Notes: a model not told the origin generated them from the letters alone. A stretch of 64,000 nucleotides of DNA from Amphibalanus amphitrite (GCF_019059575.1 NW_024881537.1:1362501-1426500); one strand, 5' to 3'. Counted from the stretch's first letter, positions 9,288-20,135 are shown. Made by a program: numbers and translations.

Positions 9288-10670
9288 CTACCGAGAGGCG
9301 TTCGGCCGCTCGTCCCATGGAACCCACGGGTCGGCGTCCACCTGGTCCAACCACCGCACGAGCTCGTCGAGGTAGTCGAGCGTACCCCGAAGAACGTGCG
9401 CCATGTACAGGTGCGAATCGTATGACTTCGACTTCTTACGTAGCTCTCCTGTGCGGATAATGTAGGCTTCTTTTAGATACCCTCTTGCCTTCTTGATGGC
9501 TTGCTCAGACTTCTTCTTTAGGAACGGCACCATGTCGTCCAGAGTTTTGACAATGGGCCCGGCCTGGTAACCTCCGTCAGTAATCTTGCCGAAGAGAGCA
9601 GGGTAGCTGCAGTTCGAACAGTCCTTGACAAGAGTATGCGGATTAGTTATAATAGGTCTGCCGTTCTCTCGCTTCGCACGCAGACTCTTCGTAGAGAAAT
9701 GAAGAGGCAATCCTTTCTCCAGAGTGACCCAGAAGAGCTGCTCCACTTCTCCTGATGTGGGTGGGAGAAAAACAGCGTCACTTGTCTCGCTGCTTTCGAT
9801 CTCTTCTATCTTTATAGAGAGCAGCTGTTGGGACAAGCCAGCAACAGCTCTGTCCTGCCTTTCAGGGCACGCCGCAGACGATTTATGTTGTCTCTTTGCC
9901 TTTTTGTTGAGATATTGAGTCTTCTCTGCATCTTCTGCGGCATTGATCTCTGCAGATCGTTTGCAGGCGCTCCGTTTTCCAAGATTTGACTTGGTGAGAA
10001 GTCCACGGCTCGTTTCCACAGGCATCGTTGTTGTCGCTCGATTTTTAGGGATCTCAGGTGGCTCTTCCTCTAGAAGTGTCGCCCAGTCCCCCATGTCCTG
10101 CAGTACCACCAATGGTTCGTCTTCGATTTCCACATCCATTTTAGACCCATCATCTGTTGAGAATTTAGAACCCTCCTGATAATTCTGCACCTCTGTCGGT
10201 GTCTCCTGAAGCATCTTCTGCGAACGAGCATTGCTCACATCTCCACCTTTCGTTTGTCCCGCCGAACGACCCTCTGAGGATACAGCGCCATGGTTTGCTT
10301 CACCTGGAGGAAGGTCGGCGGGACCAGAAGTTGAGGAGATACTCTCCGACTGGGAGAGGGATGTCTCTTTCTGAGATGTGGCTCGCTTTCGCTTCTTTTT
10401 CGTTTTGTTCTTGCATCCTTTCGCGGCTCCTGTTTTCTGTGCCGAGGGCACTGTCTGTTGTTTTGTCTCACCGGAGTCCCATGCGTGAACGTGAGGTGGA
10501 TTTTCTAGTCCCCTGGACTCGGGTGTTTCCTGCAGGCCAGACTGCAGGACAGATGTTTTGTCCGGCGGCTGCGGGGCTGGTTTGTTTGGGGCGTCCGATC
10601 CCACAGGTGACGCGTTCTCATGCGTCACCTTCCCGGCGTCGCTTGGTCTTGGTTGCTTGCCACCAGTCAT
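9288..10670 (-). CDS. Unrecognised basic, probably nuclear protein, copy A (460 aa)
   Basis: The frame is intact and runs from ATG (complement of 10668-10670) to a TAG at 9288-9290. I do not recognise the family. The first 85 residues are rich in Pro, Gln, Ser and Thr. A strongly basic patch (KNKTKKKRKR, residues about 87-96) and a second one (NKKAKRQHK) look like nuclear localisation signals. The middle is acidic. The last 150 residues are the best conserved part against copy B at 18756-20135, including FSTKSLRA, NPHTLVKDCS, VKTLDDMVPFLK, KKARGYLKEAYIIR and DPWVPWDERPN. Indels between the copies keep the frame, which supports real coding use. It could be a host gene or ORF1 of an unknown mobile element; no neighbouring reverse transcriptase is attached. 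Confidence 0.7.
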   Translation of the reverse strand: MTGGKQPRPSDAGKVTHENASPVGSDAPNKPAPQPPDKTSVLQSGLQETPESRGLENPPHVHAWDSGETKQQTVPSAQKTGAAKGCKNKTKKKRKRATSQKETSLSQSESISSTSGPADLPPGEANHGAVSSEGRSAGQTKGGDVSNARSQKMLQETPTEVQNYQEGSKFSTDDGSKMDVEIEDEPLVVLQDMGDWATLLEEEPPEIPKNRATTTMPVETSRGLLTKSNLGKRSACKRSAEINAAEDAEKTQYLNKKAKRQHKSSAACPERQDRAVAGLSQQLLSIKIEEIESSETSDAVFLPPTSGEVEQLFWVTLEKGLPLHFSTKSLRAKRENGRPIITNPHTLVKDCSNCSYPALFGKITDGGYQAGPIVKTLDDMVPFLKKKSEQAIKKARGYLKEAYIIRTGELRKKSKSYDSHLYMAHVLRGTLDYLDELVRWLDQVDADPWVPWDERPNASR

Positions 10671-11110
10671 CCTCGCAACGATGGCGACGCTGGTCTACTA
10701 CGATGGCGGTAGATGACTCTCTCTTCAAAACTGAAATGGAGGCAAAAACATCCATCAATACCGAGCTAAAAACAATGAAATGCTTGTAAAGCAGCTTGCA
10801 ATATCCTAAAAAATGAAGAGAAGTACCTATGCAGTATGCTGTTGGTATGTACTTATGTTTTATGCGACGTTCGTTTATGCTGTGATTTATCACCTTCAAT
10901 TAGGTAGGTATGAAGCTACCCAATTTTATAATCTGCGAAAACCGAACCACTTCTACACAGTAGCGGATGAAGACTCGATGATAATTTAGCCCTGTTTATG
11001 GTGTACGATTGGCTTTGTGGAGGAGGGATAATTGGTCTGAGGGACGGATCCGGCCCGAATTTCACAATAGGTATAGCCATCTCGACAGCTATTGGCTGAT
11101 TTTGACTTAA

Positions 11111-12292
11111 ACCGCGCCCCACTGGGGGGGGGGGGCTATTTATAGCCCCCCTCCCGTTTTTCTGCAATAACTTCCAAACCGTTTGACGTATCGACGCCAA
11201 ACTTTCAGTACCTTAGGCTGCATCAATTTGACACCTTGTGTCAAAATTTGAACTTCGTAACTACCATAGGTCGGCCGGAAATGACGTCAGAGTGACGTCA
11301 TGTTCGGCCGATTTCGACGCAAAACATTGAACCACGGCAATCGCTCCCAACAGCTCAGTTTTTAAGGTAGATCCAATTTCTTTGCATGAGAGGACTCAGA
11401 ATAGATTGCGCTATCAAACTGCTATCTCGGATTTTCGAAATTTGGAAAATTTGGAAAATTAAATAAAATAAAATCCAAAATTTATATTTTTACATTTTCT
11501 TCAAAAAGTTTTTGACTTTTCGAAAAGACCGGAATATATGTGATAGAACGCATTATTATGACTAACTCTAGCAAGTTTTAGCTAAATATCTTCAAAAATG
11601 GCCAAGTTTTACGCATTATTGCAAAAAATTCACAATTATTAATTTTTCATATCAATTTTTCAGCACGTATTTGACATCGTACGCCAATATAAATAGCACC
11701 ATCGTGTTCCTGAGCTCAAGGTGCATCCAATAGACACCTTTTTTGTTGAAAAATTTCAACTTCAAAATTTGACCTTTTTTGACCTGAAAGTGACCTGACC
11801 TAAGCTAAATTCGACTCAAAATGACCTCGAATGACACAGACGACATCAAATTCGAAATCTCTGACCTAAATGGACCATAAAACATGTGTCACGTGACCGA
11901 CGCATGATATAATATTTTCGTGACCTGTGATGACCTGACCTTGACCTGAAAATCAAAGTACAAGTTTGGTACCCTCAGGGTAACTAGAGCATCTGTTCCC
12001 GAGTGTGTGATCCAAAAATGAGCCTGATCTGACTTGTAAGACGGCGGCCAAAGCCCAAAACTTGAACAAGCCAAAATGCTAATAATTTTTACTTTGACCT
12101 GACCTGTGACGTCATCGGTGACCTCGAGGTCAATGAAATTAGGCTTCGTTCGACAGTTTTTCCGGGGCTATCAGACGCCGTTTGAATTTTGACGATCGGC
12201 GCAGTAGTTTCGGAGTTAGGAGGGGGGGGGGGCTATGAATAGCCCCCCCCCCCAGTAGGGCGTGTTATACGCAGACCCCAGTGGGGCGCGGG
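11111..12292 (+). mobile_element. TTAA-flanked hairpin element, CCCGCGCCCCACTGG family (1,182 bp)
   Basis: TTAA at 11107-11110 and 12293-12296 encloses ends ACCGCGCCCCACTGGG and the inverse of CCCGCGCCCCACTGGG. The second copy of the duplicated host DNA has a single TTAA at 20588-20591 and no element, so this is a filled site with a visible empty counterpart. The palindromes read GGCTATTTATAGCC and GGCTATGAATAGCC. Box A follows the left end and the double head forms the right end. The body has CTGCTATCTCGGATTTT, GGAATATATGTGATAG and AAAACATGTGTCACGTGACC. Confidence 0.93.
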
Positions 12293-12803
12293 TTAACAAA
12301 CTTAATGCCACTACTCTAAACGTCACCTGCATGTGTATGTATATTGACTATTCAATATTGAAGTTTAAAATGATAATTTGGTGTTCAGATGACTACAAAT
12401 TCCTAAAAAAAGAATCGGCAGTATTCACGGAAATTTTCTTAACAGGCGAACCTTGACCTTTGATGACCTCTGTTACCCTGACCTTTGACCTGACCCATAG
12501 ACCTAGTCTACATACCAGTATGTAGAGGTCTATGCCTGACCTAAAAATGAAATGCGTAATTTCGTCATTATATTCTTCACACCTTCGAAAGCCGTCTACC
12601 GCGTGTACCTACCAGGCCCAGGAGCCGAGTTAGAAGGTTCAAGCAAGATCAAACACCTCCCCCAGCAGGGCGTTGAAATCCAGAAGGCTCAACGGGGCGC
12701 GAGTTGATAAAAAGATAAGGAAACAAACGTGGTACAAAAAAATGAGCGAGACAATTTTTAGAAACCTAAGGTTATTGTCGTCAGACAAGTTCATAAGGCT
12801 TAA

Positions 12804-13692
12804 CTATTAGTGGCAGGGAGGGTTGTTTTCATCCACCCCTCAGGTTTTTCGGGAATATCTCCAAAACCGCTGAAGCTACGATGCTGAAATTTTCTGACTT
12901 TTCCTAAAACTAAATTGGGCACATTCCCTGAAAATTTCAAGTTCATAACTTTATCAGGGGCGGCTCCAGAGCACTGGGAATTGGGGGGTCCTGTTCGTGA
13001 AGCGAGTCATTTGGGCGAAGATCACGATGCTGATGTATTATAACTGTATGCACCAGTTTTACGATCAGTGAATGAAAGGTATCATGTGATAACATATACA
13101 AAGTTATTGTGCATCCTCTTTTGACACGTTTTTGCTATAATAGGCGGATCCAGACGTCCAAAAAGGGGGGTTATGTTTTACCTCCCAACATAGGTGCCCT
13201 GACACCGCCTATGCATGACCAATACAGTTGTAGTCGTTCTCTCATAAGAAAATTGTAACATAACAAGACCATTGCCACCCTTTTTAGAAACAGTACCAAC
13301 AAAAACCTTATTTACTATACTTTTTGTGTACCCCCAATCTCAATGATCTGTATCCGCCTATGATTTTTGAAAATGCGTATTTTTAGGATCCGTGTGAATT
13401 CCTGGTTCATTCTCTATCGATCGGCAAAAGTTGCGTTAAGATTGGTTCAGAAACCTGGCCGTGATAAACAGTCTAAAATGTATCTGCAATTTGCCCGTTT
13501 TTACCCCCCTCTACCCCCCTATTGACATTTTTAATTTTTATTTTTTAGAAATGTAGATCACGTTGAGCAAAATCGAATGCCGGTTGAATTTTGAAAATCG
13601 GTCCATTAGATCTCGAGATATCAGGGGGGTCGTAAACAGCCCCCCCCCCCCTGCCACTAATAGGGGCAGCCAGGAGCCTGTCACTAATAGGG
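12804..13692 (+). mobile_element. TTAA-flanked hairpin element, CCCTATTAGTGGCAGG family (889 bp)
   Basis: The left end CTATTAGTGGCAGG follows TTAA at 12800-12803. The right end carries the double head (CTGCCACTAATAGG, then TCACTAATAGGG) before TTAA at 13693-13696. Box A (GTTTTTCGGGAATATCTCC) lies inside the left hairpin and box B inside the right one. The interior includes a small TAGGCGGATCC element. The other copy in the window (33618-35562) has a further element inserted at the TTAA equivalent to 13436-13439. Confidence 0.85.
13141..13360. mobile_element. Small MITE, TAGGCGGATCC ends (220 bp)
   Basis: The inverted ends are TAGGCGGATCC and GTATCCGCCTA. The same unit sits in the related element at 33843-34062, so it entered the family before that copy spread. 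Other TAGGCGG-type ends in the window have 8-bp duplications, which suggests a hAT-type origin. No coding capacity. Confidence 0.55.
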
Positions 13693-14224
13693 TTAAGGTA
13701 AAAGAACAAAGGCAAATTCCGAGGGCTAATCGCTACGATAATTCCGATGTGTGTGGTTCGTGAATACCTATGCTATATGCGTTCAATTTCTTCTGGCTAC
13801 TCGGTCCCTTTCGGTAGCCCTCTGAGGTGCCAAACCCTTTTTTTTCCCACCTGGTTATAGCGGTGTTCCTGCCGACGGCGCGTCCGTCCCACGACTGGCT
13901 GCTGCGCAGTCGCCGCCGCCGCCCGCGGCGCTAGCGTGAGTCACGAGTCAAACAGCTGGGGAAAACCCGCAGAACACCGCCGCGCCGGAGGCCCCGCCCC
14001 CACTCCTGTGAGCTCTAATAGATCACATCTGACTTGACCCATGCCAAAATACAGAGCGGCTACGAGAGTGACACAGTCTGAAAATTCGAGACCGTTTGTG
14101 ATTTCGGAAACCAAGTCGCAGCCCTGCGCGAAGTCCAAGCATGGCCATGGGTTCGCGCCGTCACCCACCAGGCTGATGCAATGATCAGCTGTTTGTCGTT
14201 GCAACAGTGAGACGCCGGCGCACG

Positions 14225-14540
14225 TTTTAGATAAGTGTGAAATACAAACTCAATAAAAGTTTGATGATACGGCAAATTTCACAGCTTTTATAATGAATTG
14301 ACAAATAACTTTAACAAATCAAAGTTGAGAGCCCCAAATACGTAACACAATTAAGGGCATTTTAGGCCATCACAGTTTGTCAACAATTGTTGTTGGGGGG
14401 ACTGGGGAGGGTGGTTGCTGGCTCAAAACCTGTCCCCCCCAAAAAAAACGAAACCGATCATCCGCGAAAAGAACTATTGAGCTCGCTCGAACCGAGGTGA
14501 CGAATCGATTTATAGGTATGCAGGATGACTAACGATGCCA
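14225..14540. other. Stretch without recognised feature
   Basis: AT-leaning DNA between the end of the segmental duplication and the next element. I see no gene or repeat in it. Confidence 0.35.
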
Positions 14541-15546
14541 CGGGGAGCATTTCGCCCCTCCTAAGATCTCGGAAATTTACCGGCCGATTTTCAAAATTCA
14601 AACGGTGTTCGATAGCCCCACAGGGAAAATACCTTGTGACCAAATTTCATTGACCGAAGTCAAACCGATGACGTCACAGGTCAGGTCAAAAGTCGGATTT
14701 TCACCGTTCACAGGCATTTCAAGAAATGTGTTGTGAAATCGAGTAAATTGGTAAGTTATTGAAAACCATCGATGGTACATTGTTCGTCAAACACATACTT
14801 TGCTATCTGAGGTCACTGATACCAAGTCAGGTCACAGAGGTCAGGTCACTGGGGTTACAATATGAAAGTATCGTGTGATACATGTTTTATGGTCCATTTT
14901 ACATGACAAATGCGAATATGTGGGTCAGGCCTTTGGGGCCTTTGGGGCCAGCTTAGGTCACGTTTTGGTGAAGGTCAGGTCAAGGTCAGGTCAAATTAGG
15001 TCAAATTTTAGTGTCGATATTTTTGCATAACTCGGTATCAATTCGATGCAGCTCGTCACGGGGAGTCTAATGGTGGTGTCCGTTTTGCCCTACGTGGTCT
15101 AGAATTGCCAAAAATTGAGTTTGAAAATTTTACGGCATCATTTTTGAACTTTTTTTCGCTATAACTTGGCCAAAAAACGAGATATCGATCTGAAATTGGG
15201 TACATACGTAGATAGTAGACGTTATGTACTATCACATATATTCCCTTTTTTTGAAAATCAGAACCTTTTTGGATTCTTTGGCTGATATATAAAAAAAGTT
15301 TTTTTATATCTGGGGGGTCAAAACTGTAAAATTTTAAAGTTCCGAGATATCAGTTTTGTAGCCCAGTCAATTCTACATCTTGTATGTCTAATCATTTTTC
15401 TCTATCTTCAAAGCTGTAGGCCTCACAGCTCTTCTCGCGAAGGTCTTTTTTCGGTCGAAAATGGCAGAACATGACTCTGGAAAAACTTGTGTTCACAATG
15501 TGTAAAATTGATGCCCGGAGGAGTTTGGAAAGTTTGGTGGCGATAT

Positions 15547-16760
15547 CCCGCGACCGCCTGGGGGGGTCGGATCCGACCCCCCCTCCGTTTTTCTTGAATA
15601 ACTCATGAACCGCTTACGCTATCTACTTGAAACTTGGCATACCTTCTTCTCCATCAATTTGACGTCTCCTGTGCAATTTTTAAGAAAAAATTTCCAAAAC
15701 TTTTTGAGATATATCGATTTTCGTGATGTAAATACATGGCGTTTACAGTCAAAAAATGGTAAATGTTTAAAAAATCGCCAAAAATCGAGGTTTTAAGCAA
15801 ATTGCAAGTTAAGGACATGAATAGACGCAACTTAACGAGTTCTTTAAAATTGCTATCTCGGATTTTCCATAAAATGCGTTTTTTTTACCCCTAAAAATTC
15901 AAAAAACTATATTTTTTGGTAAACAGCTAATAAAATCGTAAAATTTTGAAATTTCCAAGAAAAACTGGAATATATGTTATAGAGCTCTATTAGAACACTA
16001 GATGTCTAAAATTTCAACTCTCTATCTTGATTTTTGACCCCCAAATTGTAAAAAATAGCTCCAACATGCATAGGGCATAATGACGTCATAAGCATTTTCG
16101 TGAATTAGAGGCACTTCTGAACATCGCATGTGAAAACAAATGGCACCACTAGATTCCTGGGACAAAGCTCGTCTAGGAAAGTGCATTTTTATGTAAAAAA
16201 TAAAAAGTTGAAAAATTGACCTTTTTCTGGGCCCTCGTTTAGTTATGTATGGTATAAACGATTTTTTATGCTTTTAATGCACACTTATCACCAGCACAGT
16301 GATTTGGGGTCACATATAACCATTACCATCGGATTCGGCGTGAAAAATAAGCCATAAAACATGTGTCGCACGCCCATGTAGCAGAAAGTGAAAACCGTGA
16401 CCTTTCGTGACCTGACCTGACATCGACCCGTACTTAGTATGACCCCTATACGCACATGGTACCTTCACTAGGCTTTGAGGTCATTTTTGGTGAGTTTCGA
16501 GCAGCAGCTATCGATTCCGCTGTCCGTAAGCCTAATCATGCAAAACCCCTGAATTTGACCTTTGACCTGACCTTGACCCGAAAGTTGACCTCAATCTTAA
16601 AATCTTAAGAGTGCTTTGGGAAGGTCTCGTAGAGACCTTTCGAACGCTGCCTCGCGGGGCTCGATACGACCATTGGTTCTCGAGATGACAGGGGGGGGGT
16701 CGGATCCGACCCCCCCCCCCAGACTGTCGTGGGTACGGAAATAGCCCAGGCGGTGCCGGG
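15547..16760 (+). mobile_element. Hairpin element, CCCGCGACCGCCTGG family, at an ATAT target (1,214 bp)
   Basis: This is a near-identical copy of the element at 4524-5735. It is flanked by ATAT at 15543-15546 and 16761-16764 instead of TTAA. The host is another superfamily member whose undisturbed relative reads GGAGATATCGCC at 34210-34221, which shows that ATAT was the target. Confidence 0.88.
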
Positions 16761-16764
16761 ATAT

Positions 16765-17037
16765 CTTTCTAGTTGAGGTTTATTTGCCATTGGGTCTACA
16801 GTGCAGGGATATTTCTATCTCGCACTCCTCTGAGATGCAAAGATAAGGTCTCGAGGGTTCATAGCTAAAAATCAAGAGTTCAAGTGATGATGGGTGAATA
16901 ATCGAACCATTTTTAATGTTGTTTGCGTATGAAACTTATGAAATATTAAAACAAAGTACTCTAAATCTATTTTTCCATAGATGAGAACATTTAAATATAA
17001 TGTTTAATTAATTAAGAATAAACCTCAACGTAGAAAG
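16765..17037. mobile_element. MITE with CTTTCTA(G/C)GTTGAGG ends, ATAT flanks
   Basis: The left end CTTTCTAGTTGAGGTTTATT and the right end AATAAACCTCAACGTAGAAAG are inverted copies. ATAT stands on both sides (16761-16764 and 17038-17041). The interior is AT-rich and has no reading frame of note. Confidence 0.7.
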
Positions 17038-17041
17038 ATAT

Positions 17042-17206
17042 ACGAGACATCTCGTAGGATTCCTCATGGCTCACTCGTGGAAGATCGGATATCTTTTTCT
17101 CGCGTGTAATAGAAAAACCTCGCTCCTTCGTCGCTCGGTTTTTCAGTAACCCGCTTGGAAAAGATATCCTTATCTTCCAATCGGAGCCATGAAGAATCCT
17201 CTATGT
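17042..17206. mobile_element. Foldback MITE, ATAT flanks (165 bp)
   Basis: The arms share GGATTCYTCATGGCTC and GGATATCTTTT in inverted orientation. The centre folds as AAAAACCTCGCTCC / GCTCGGTTTTT. ATAT flanks it at 17038-17041 and 17207-17210. No coding capacity. Confidence 0.6.
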
Positions 17207-17281
17207 ATATCTCCAGCCGTTCAGGAGATATCGACGGAAAAGGACAGGGGGCCGTTTCGCCCCCCCCCTACGGGGCGCGGG

Positions 17282-18755
17282 ATAATAAGGAAAGGGTTGG
17301 TGAGTGGGCTGAAAACGGCCCTCACCCTCCACCCCCCCCCCCCCCTCCTTCTTCTGGAAACATAAGTAACCGAAAGATCTGGCGATGGTTTATCCACCTC
17401 GTCTGCCGCCGCGCTGCGAGGCATCGATTCGTTCGTTCGGTATGTGGATTCCTGAGCGGTCCTTCCCGGAGGCAAGGTGAAAGGTCATGGCCTGTATCAG
17501 AAATGTACCTATACGTTCCTGAATATGTTTTGCAGTTCTTCCAAGGCCTTGGACACCGTTTTATTATATCGGATAAGCATTGTACTTTCTTGTCAATCAA
17601 TACATTTAAAGAAAACTTTATCATAATCTCATATTGCGGCAATTGTAGTTCTGTTTACGGTTGTCTCTTTATGATACTTATGTAACCTCAATTCTTACTT
17701 TTACTGTATGCCTGGCCTATTCAAATACATTAGCCAGAGGGGTGTGGTAATAACTGGTGTAAGCAAATTGACCACGGTCAAAAATGCATTACCAGAATGC
17801 ACTAAAGCTATGCTAAAGCCAACATTTTGGGATGGTCTCGTTCCTAAGTCGGCTAAGAGCTTCGATCCAGAAAATAAATTTATCGTTGGCATACAGTAAA
17901 ATACATACCAAACTCGGCCGGTGATAAATTTTCAAGACCTCAGTCCTTACTGATTTTTGAACTCGGCCTTCGGCCTCGTTCAAAAATCCAGTAAGGACCT
18001 CGGTCTTGAAAATTTATTTACACCGGCCTCGTTCAGTATTATATAATACCACCACCTCAACTGCGCTGGAGCTCTGGCGTTCTTCCCCTCCCCGCTATGG
18101 ACCGGCCATCGGGCTAGGTGTGTTAGTACTGAGCGCAAACGTGTAGAAGTCACGTGACTTTCATTCGCGTAGCGGGAACGGAAGCTATAGGCGATACCAA
18201 GGACGGGCTCTGGGGAGGCAACGGGCACAGAAAAATAGCACGATTGTAGTTTTGGAAGAATATCTGTTGCGGTAAGAGGAATTATACAAAACATACGTCC
18301 TAGGAGCAAACATGACTTATTCCTCCATACTTTGCGCTACATTTCCTTTCTCCACTGACCAGAACTTAGCAAATAATAGCACAACTCTAAATTGGTTATA
18401 TATGTGTACAGTAGCAACTGCGGGTCCCTGTACCTACAGATTCGACGGGTCGATTTAAATCGTGTTTGAGTTCACATCACGTACAATATAATGGTGGCCT
18501 AAAACGCACCGATTAGCCGTGACGCTAGTTGGTCCGCAACACTCGGTCACAATAGTCTACCGCTCAGTCACTGAATTGACAGCTTCCGAAAAGGATTACA
18601 GCGTAACACACACGCAATGCCCGTCGTGCGCTGACGCCTGACAGTGCCTGACGGTTCCGACTGCCAGGAAGGCAGCGCTACCGCCCAGTGAATCAAAAGA
18701 GAGCTATCCAATGGAGCTTGCCGCGCAATGCACCTCTGTGCATTTCGCGGCTACT
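17282..18755. other. Mostly unannotated stretch with poly-C tract
   Basis: A long C tract lies near 17330-17346. The frames around 17708-17899 are open on both strands, show no recognised motif and are probably chance. A hairpin lies at 17912-18034. Nothing else was identified. Confidence 0.35.
17912..18034. repeat. Foldback hairpin around GGCCTTCGGCC
   Basis: The arms TAAATTTTCAAGACC and GGTCTTGAAAATTTA, plus GTCCTTACTG and CAGTAAGGAC, pair around the centre TCGGCCTTCGGCCTCG. Outer ends CGGCCGGTG and CACCGGCC also pair. It looks like a small foldback MITE. Confidence 0.75.
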
Positions 18756-20135
18756 CTAGCGTGGGACGTTCGGCCGCTCGTCCCATGGAACCCACGGGTC
18801 GGCGTCCGTCTGGTCCAACCACTGCACGAGCTCGTCGAGGTAGCTGAGCGTACCACCAACAATGCGTACCATGTTCAAGTGCGACTTGTATGACTTCGAC
18901 TTTTCACAAAGCTCTTCGCTGCGGATAATGTAGGCTTCTTTTAGATACCCTCTTGCCTTCTTGATGGCTTGCTCGGCCTTCCTCTTAAGGAACGGCACCA
19001 TGTCGTCCAGAGTTTTGACAACGGGCCCAGCCTGGTAATCTCCGTCAGTAAACTTGCCGAACAGAAGAGGGTAGCTGATGCTGATCGAACAGTCCTTGAC
19101 AAGGGTATGTGGATTGGTCATATGAACTCTACCATTCATTCGGTTCGCGCGCAGGCTCTTCGTAGAGAAATGATAAGGCAGTCCCTTTTCCAGACTGATC
19201 CAGAAGAGATACTCCATTTCTCCTGATGTTGGTGGGAGAAGAACAGCCTCCATTGTCTCGTTGTTTTCGCTCTCTCCTACCCTTAGAGAGAGAAGCCGTT
19301 GGGACAAGCCAGCAACAGCTCTGTCCTGTCTTTCAGGGAACGCCGCAGACAATTTATGCGGTCCTTTTGCCTTTTTGTTGGGATATCGAGTCTTCTCTGC
19401 ATTTCCTGCAGCATCGATCTCTGCAGATCGTTTGCAGGCGTTCCGTTTTCCAAGATCTGATTCGGCGATAAGTGCACGGCTCGTTTCCACATACATCGTT
19501 GCCGCTCGATTTATTGGGACCTCCAATGGCTCTTCTTCCTCTAGAAGAGTCTCCCAGTCCGTCATGTCAGGCAGTACTACCGAGGGCTCGTCTCCGAGTT
19601 CCATATCCATGTTTGAACCATCATCTGTTGAGAGCTTAGACTTCACGTCTTTCTGCATTTCTGTCGTCTCCTGAAGCATTTTCTGCGAACGAGCATTGCT
19701 CGTATCTCCGACTTTCATTTGTACCGCCGAACCACCTTCTGAGGATACAGCTCCTTGTTCTGCTTCATCTAGAGGAAGGTTGGCCGGGCCAAAAGTTAAG
19801 GACATTTGCTCCAATCCGGAGAGAAATGCCTGCTTCTGAGCTGCGGCTTGCTTTCGCTTCTTTTTTGTTTTGTTCTTCCTTCCTTTCGCGGCTCCTGTTT
19901 TCTGTGCTGAGGGCACTGGCTGTTGTTTTGTTTCACCGGAGTCCCGTGCATAAACGTGAGGTGGATTTTCTAGTCCCCTGGACTCAGGTGTTTCCTGCGG
20001 GCCAGACTGACGGACAGATGTTTTGTCCGGCGGCTGCGGGGCTGGTTTATTGGAGGCGTCCGATCCCACAGGTGACGCGTCCTCATGCGTCATTTTCCCG
20101 GCGTCTCTTGGTCTTGGTTGCTTGCCACCAGTCAT
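18756..20135 (-). CDS. Unrecognised basic, probably nuclear protein, copy B (459 aa)
   Basis: This is the paralogue of 9288-10670, with the same domain order: a Pro/Gln-rich N terminus, a KNKTKKKRK basic patch near residues 87-95, an acidic middle and a conserved C-terminal 150 residues ending DPWVPWDERPN. The frame is complete, from ATG at the complement of 20133-20135 to a TAG at 18756-18758. Replacement differences are frequent in the middle of the protein, yet every indel keeps frame. Its downstream end differs from copy A because the duplication stops a few codons inside the ORF, so the last residues of each copy come from different flanking DNA. Family unknown. Confidence 0.7.
   Translation of the reverse strand: MTGGKQPRPRDAGKMTHEDASPVGSDASNKPAPQPPDKTSVRQSGPQETPESRGLENPPHVYARDSGETKQQPVPSAQKTGAAKGRKNKTKKKRKQAAAQKQAFLSGLEQMSLTFGPANLPLDEAEQGAVSSEGGSAVQMKVGDTSNARSQKMLQETTEMQKDVKSKLSTDDGSNMDMELGDEPSVVLPDMTDWETLLEEEEPLEVPINRAATMYVETSRALIAESDLGKRNACKRSAEIDAAGNAEKTRYPNKKAKGPHKLSAAFPERQDRAVAGLSQRLLSLRVGESENNETMEAVLLPPTSGEMEYLFWISLEKGLPYHFSTKSLRANRMNGRVHMTNPHTLVKDCSISISYPLLFGKFTDGDYQAGPVVKTLDDMVPFLKRKAEQAIKKARGYLKEAYIIRSEELCEKSKSYKSHLNMVRIVGGTLSYLDELVQWLDQTDADPWVPWDERPNVPR

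Larger units (their letters stand above)
9299..14224. repeat. Segmental duplication, copy A
   Basis: The same unit recurs in the same orientation at 18767-21706. It starts at CGTTCGGCCGCTCGTCCCAT, just inside the ORF stop, and ends at GACGCCGGCGCACG. Copy A is longer because two TTAA elements (11111-12292 and 12804-13692) sit in it. Flanking non-coding DNA of the two copies is very similar by eye. Confidence 0.88.
14541..17281 (-). mobile_element. TTAA-type element, CCCGCGCCCCGTAGG family, split by three insertions
   Basis: The left part (14541-15546) is the reverse complement of most of the complete copy at 34142-35305. The right part (17207-17281) is its remaining end, with the GGGGGCCGTTTCGCCCCC palindrome and the terminus TACGGGGCGCGGG, followed by ATAA. 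The break is at an ATAT in box A. Between the parts lie a 1,214-bp element and two MITEs, each bounded by ATAT. The outer left terminus is lost. Confidence 0.8.

Noticed and set aside
10199..10789. 196-codon plus-strand frame opposite the copy A gene
   Set aside because: It is antisense to the minus-strand ORF, whose frame is preserved in both duplicated copies; the plus frame is broken into shorter pieces in copy B.
17155..17685. 176-codon plus-strand frame
   Set aside because: It crosses a MITE, an element terminus and a poly-C tract, so it is a chance fusion.
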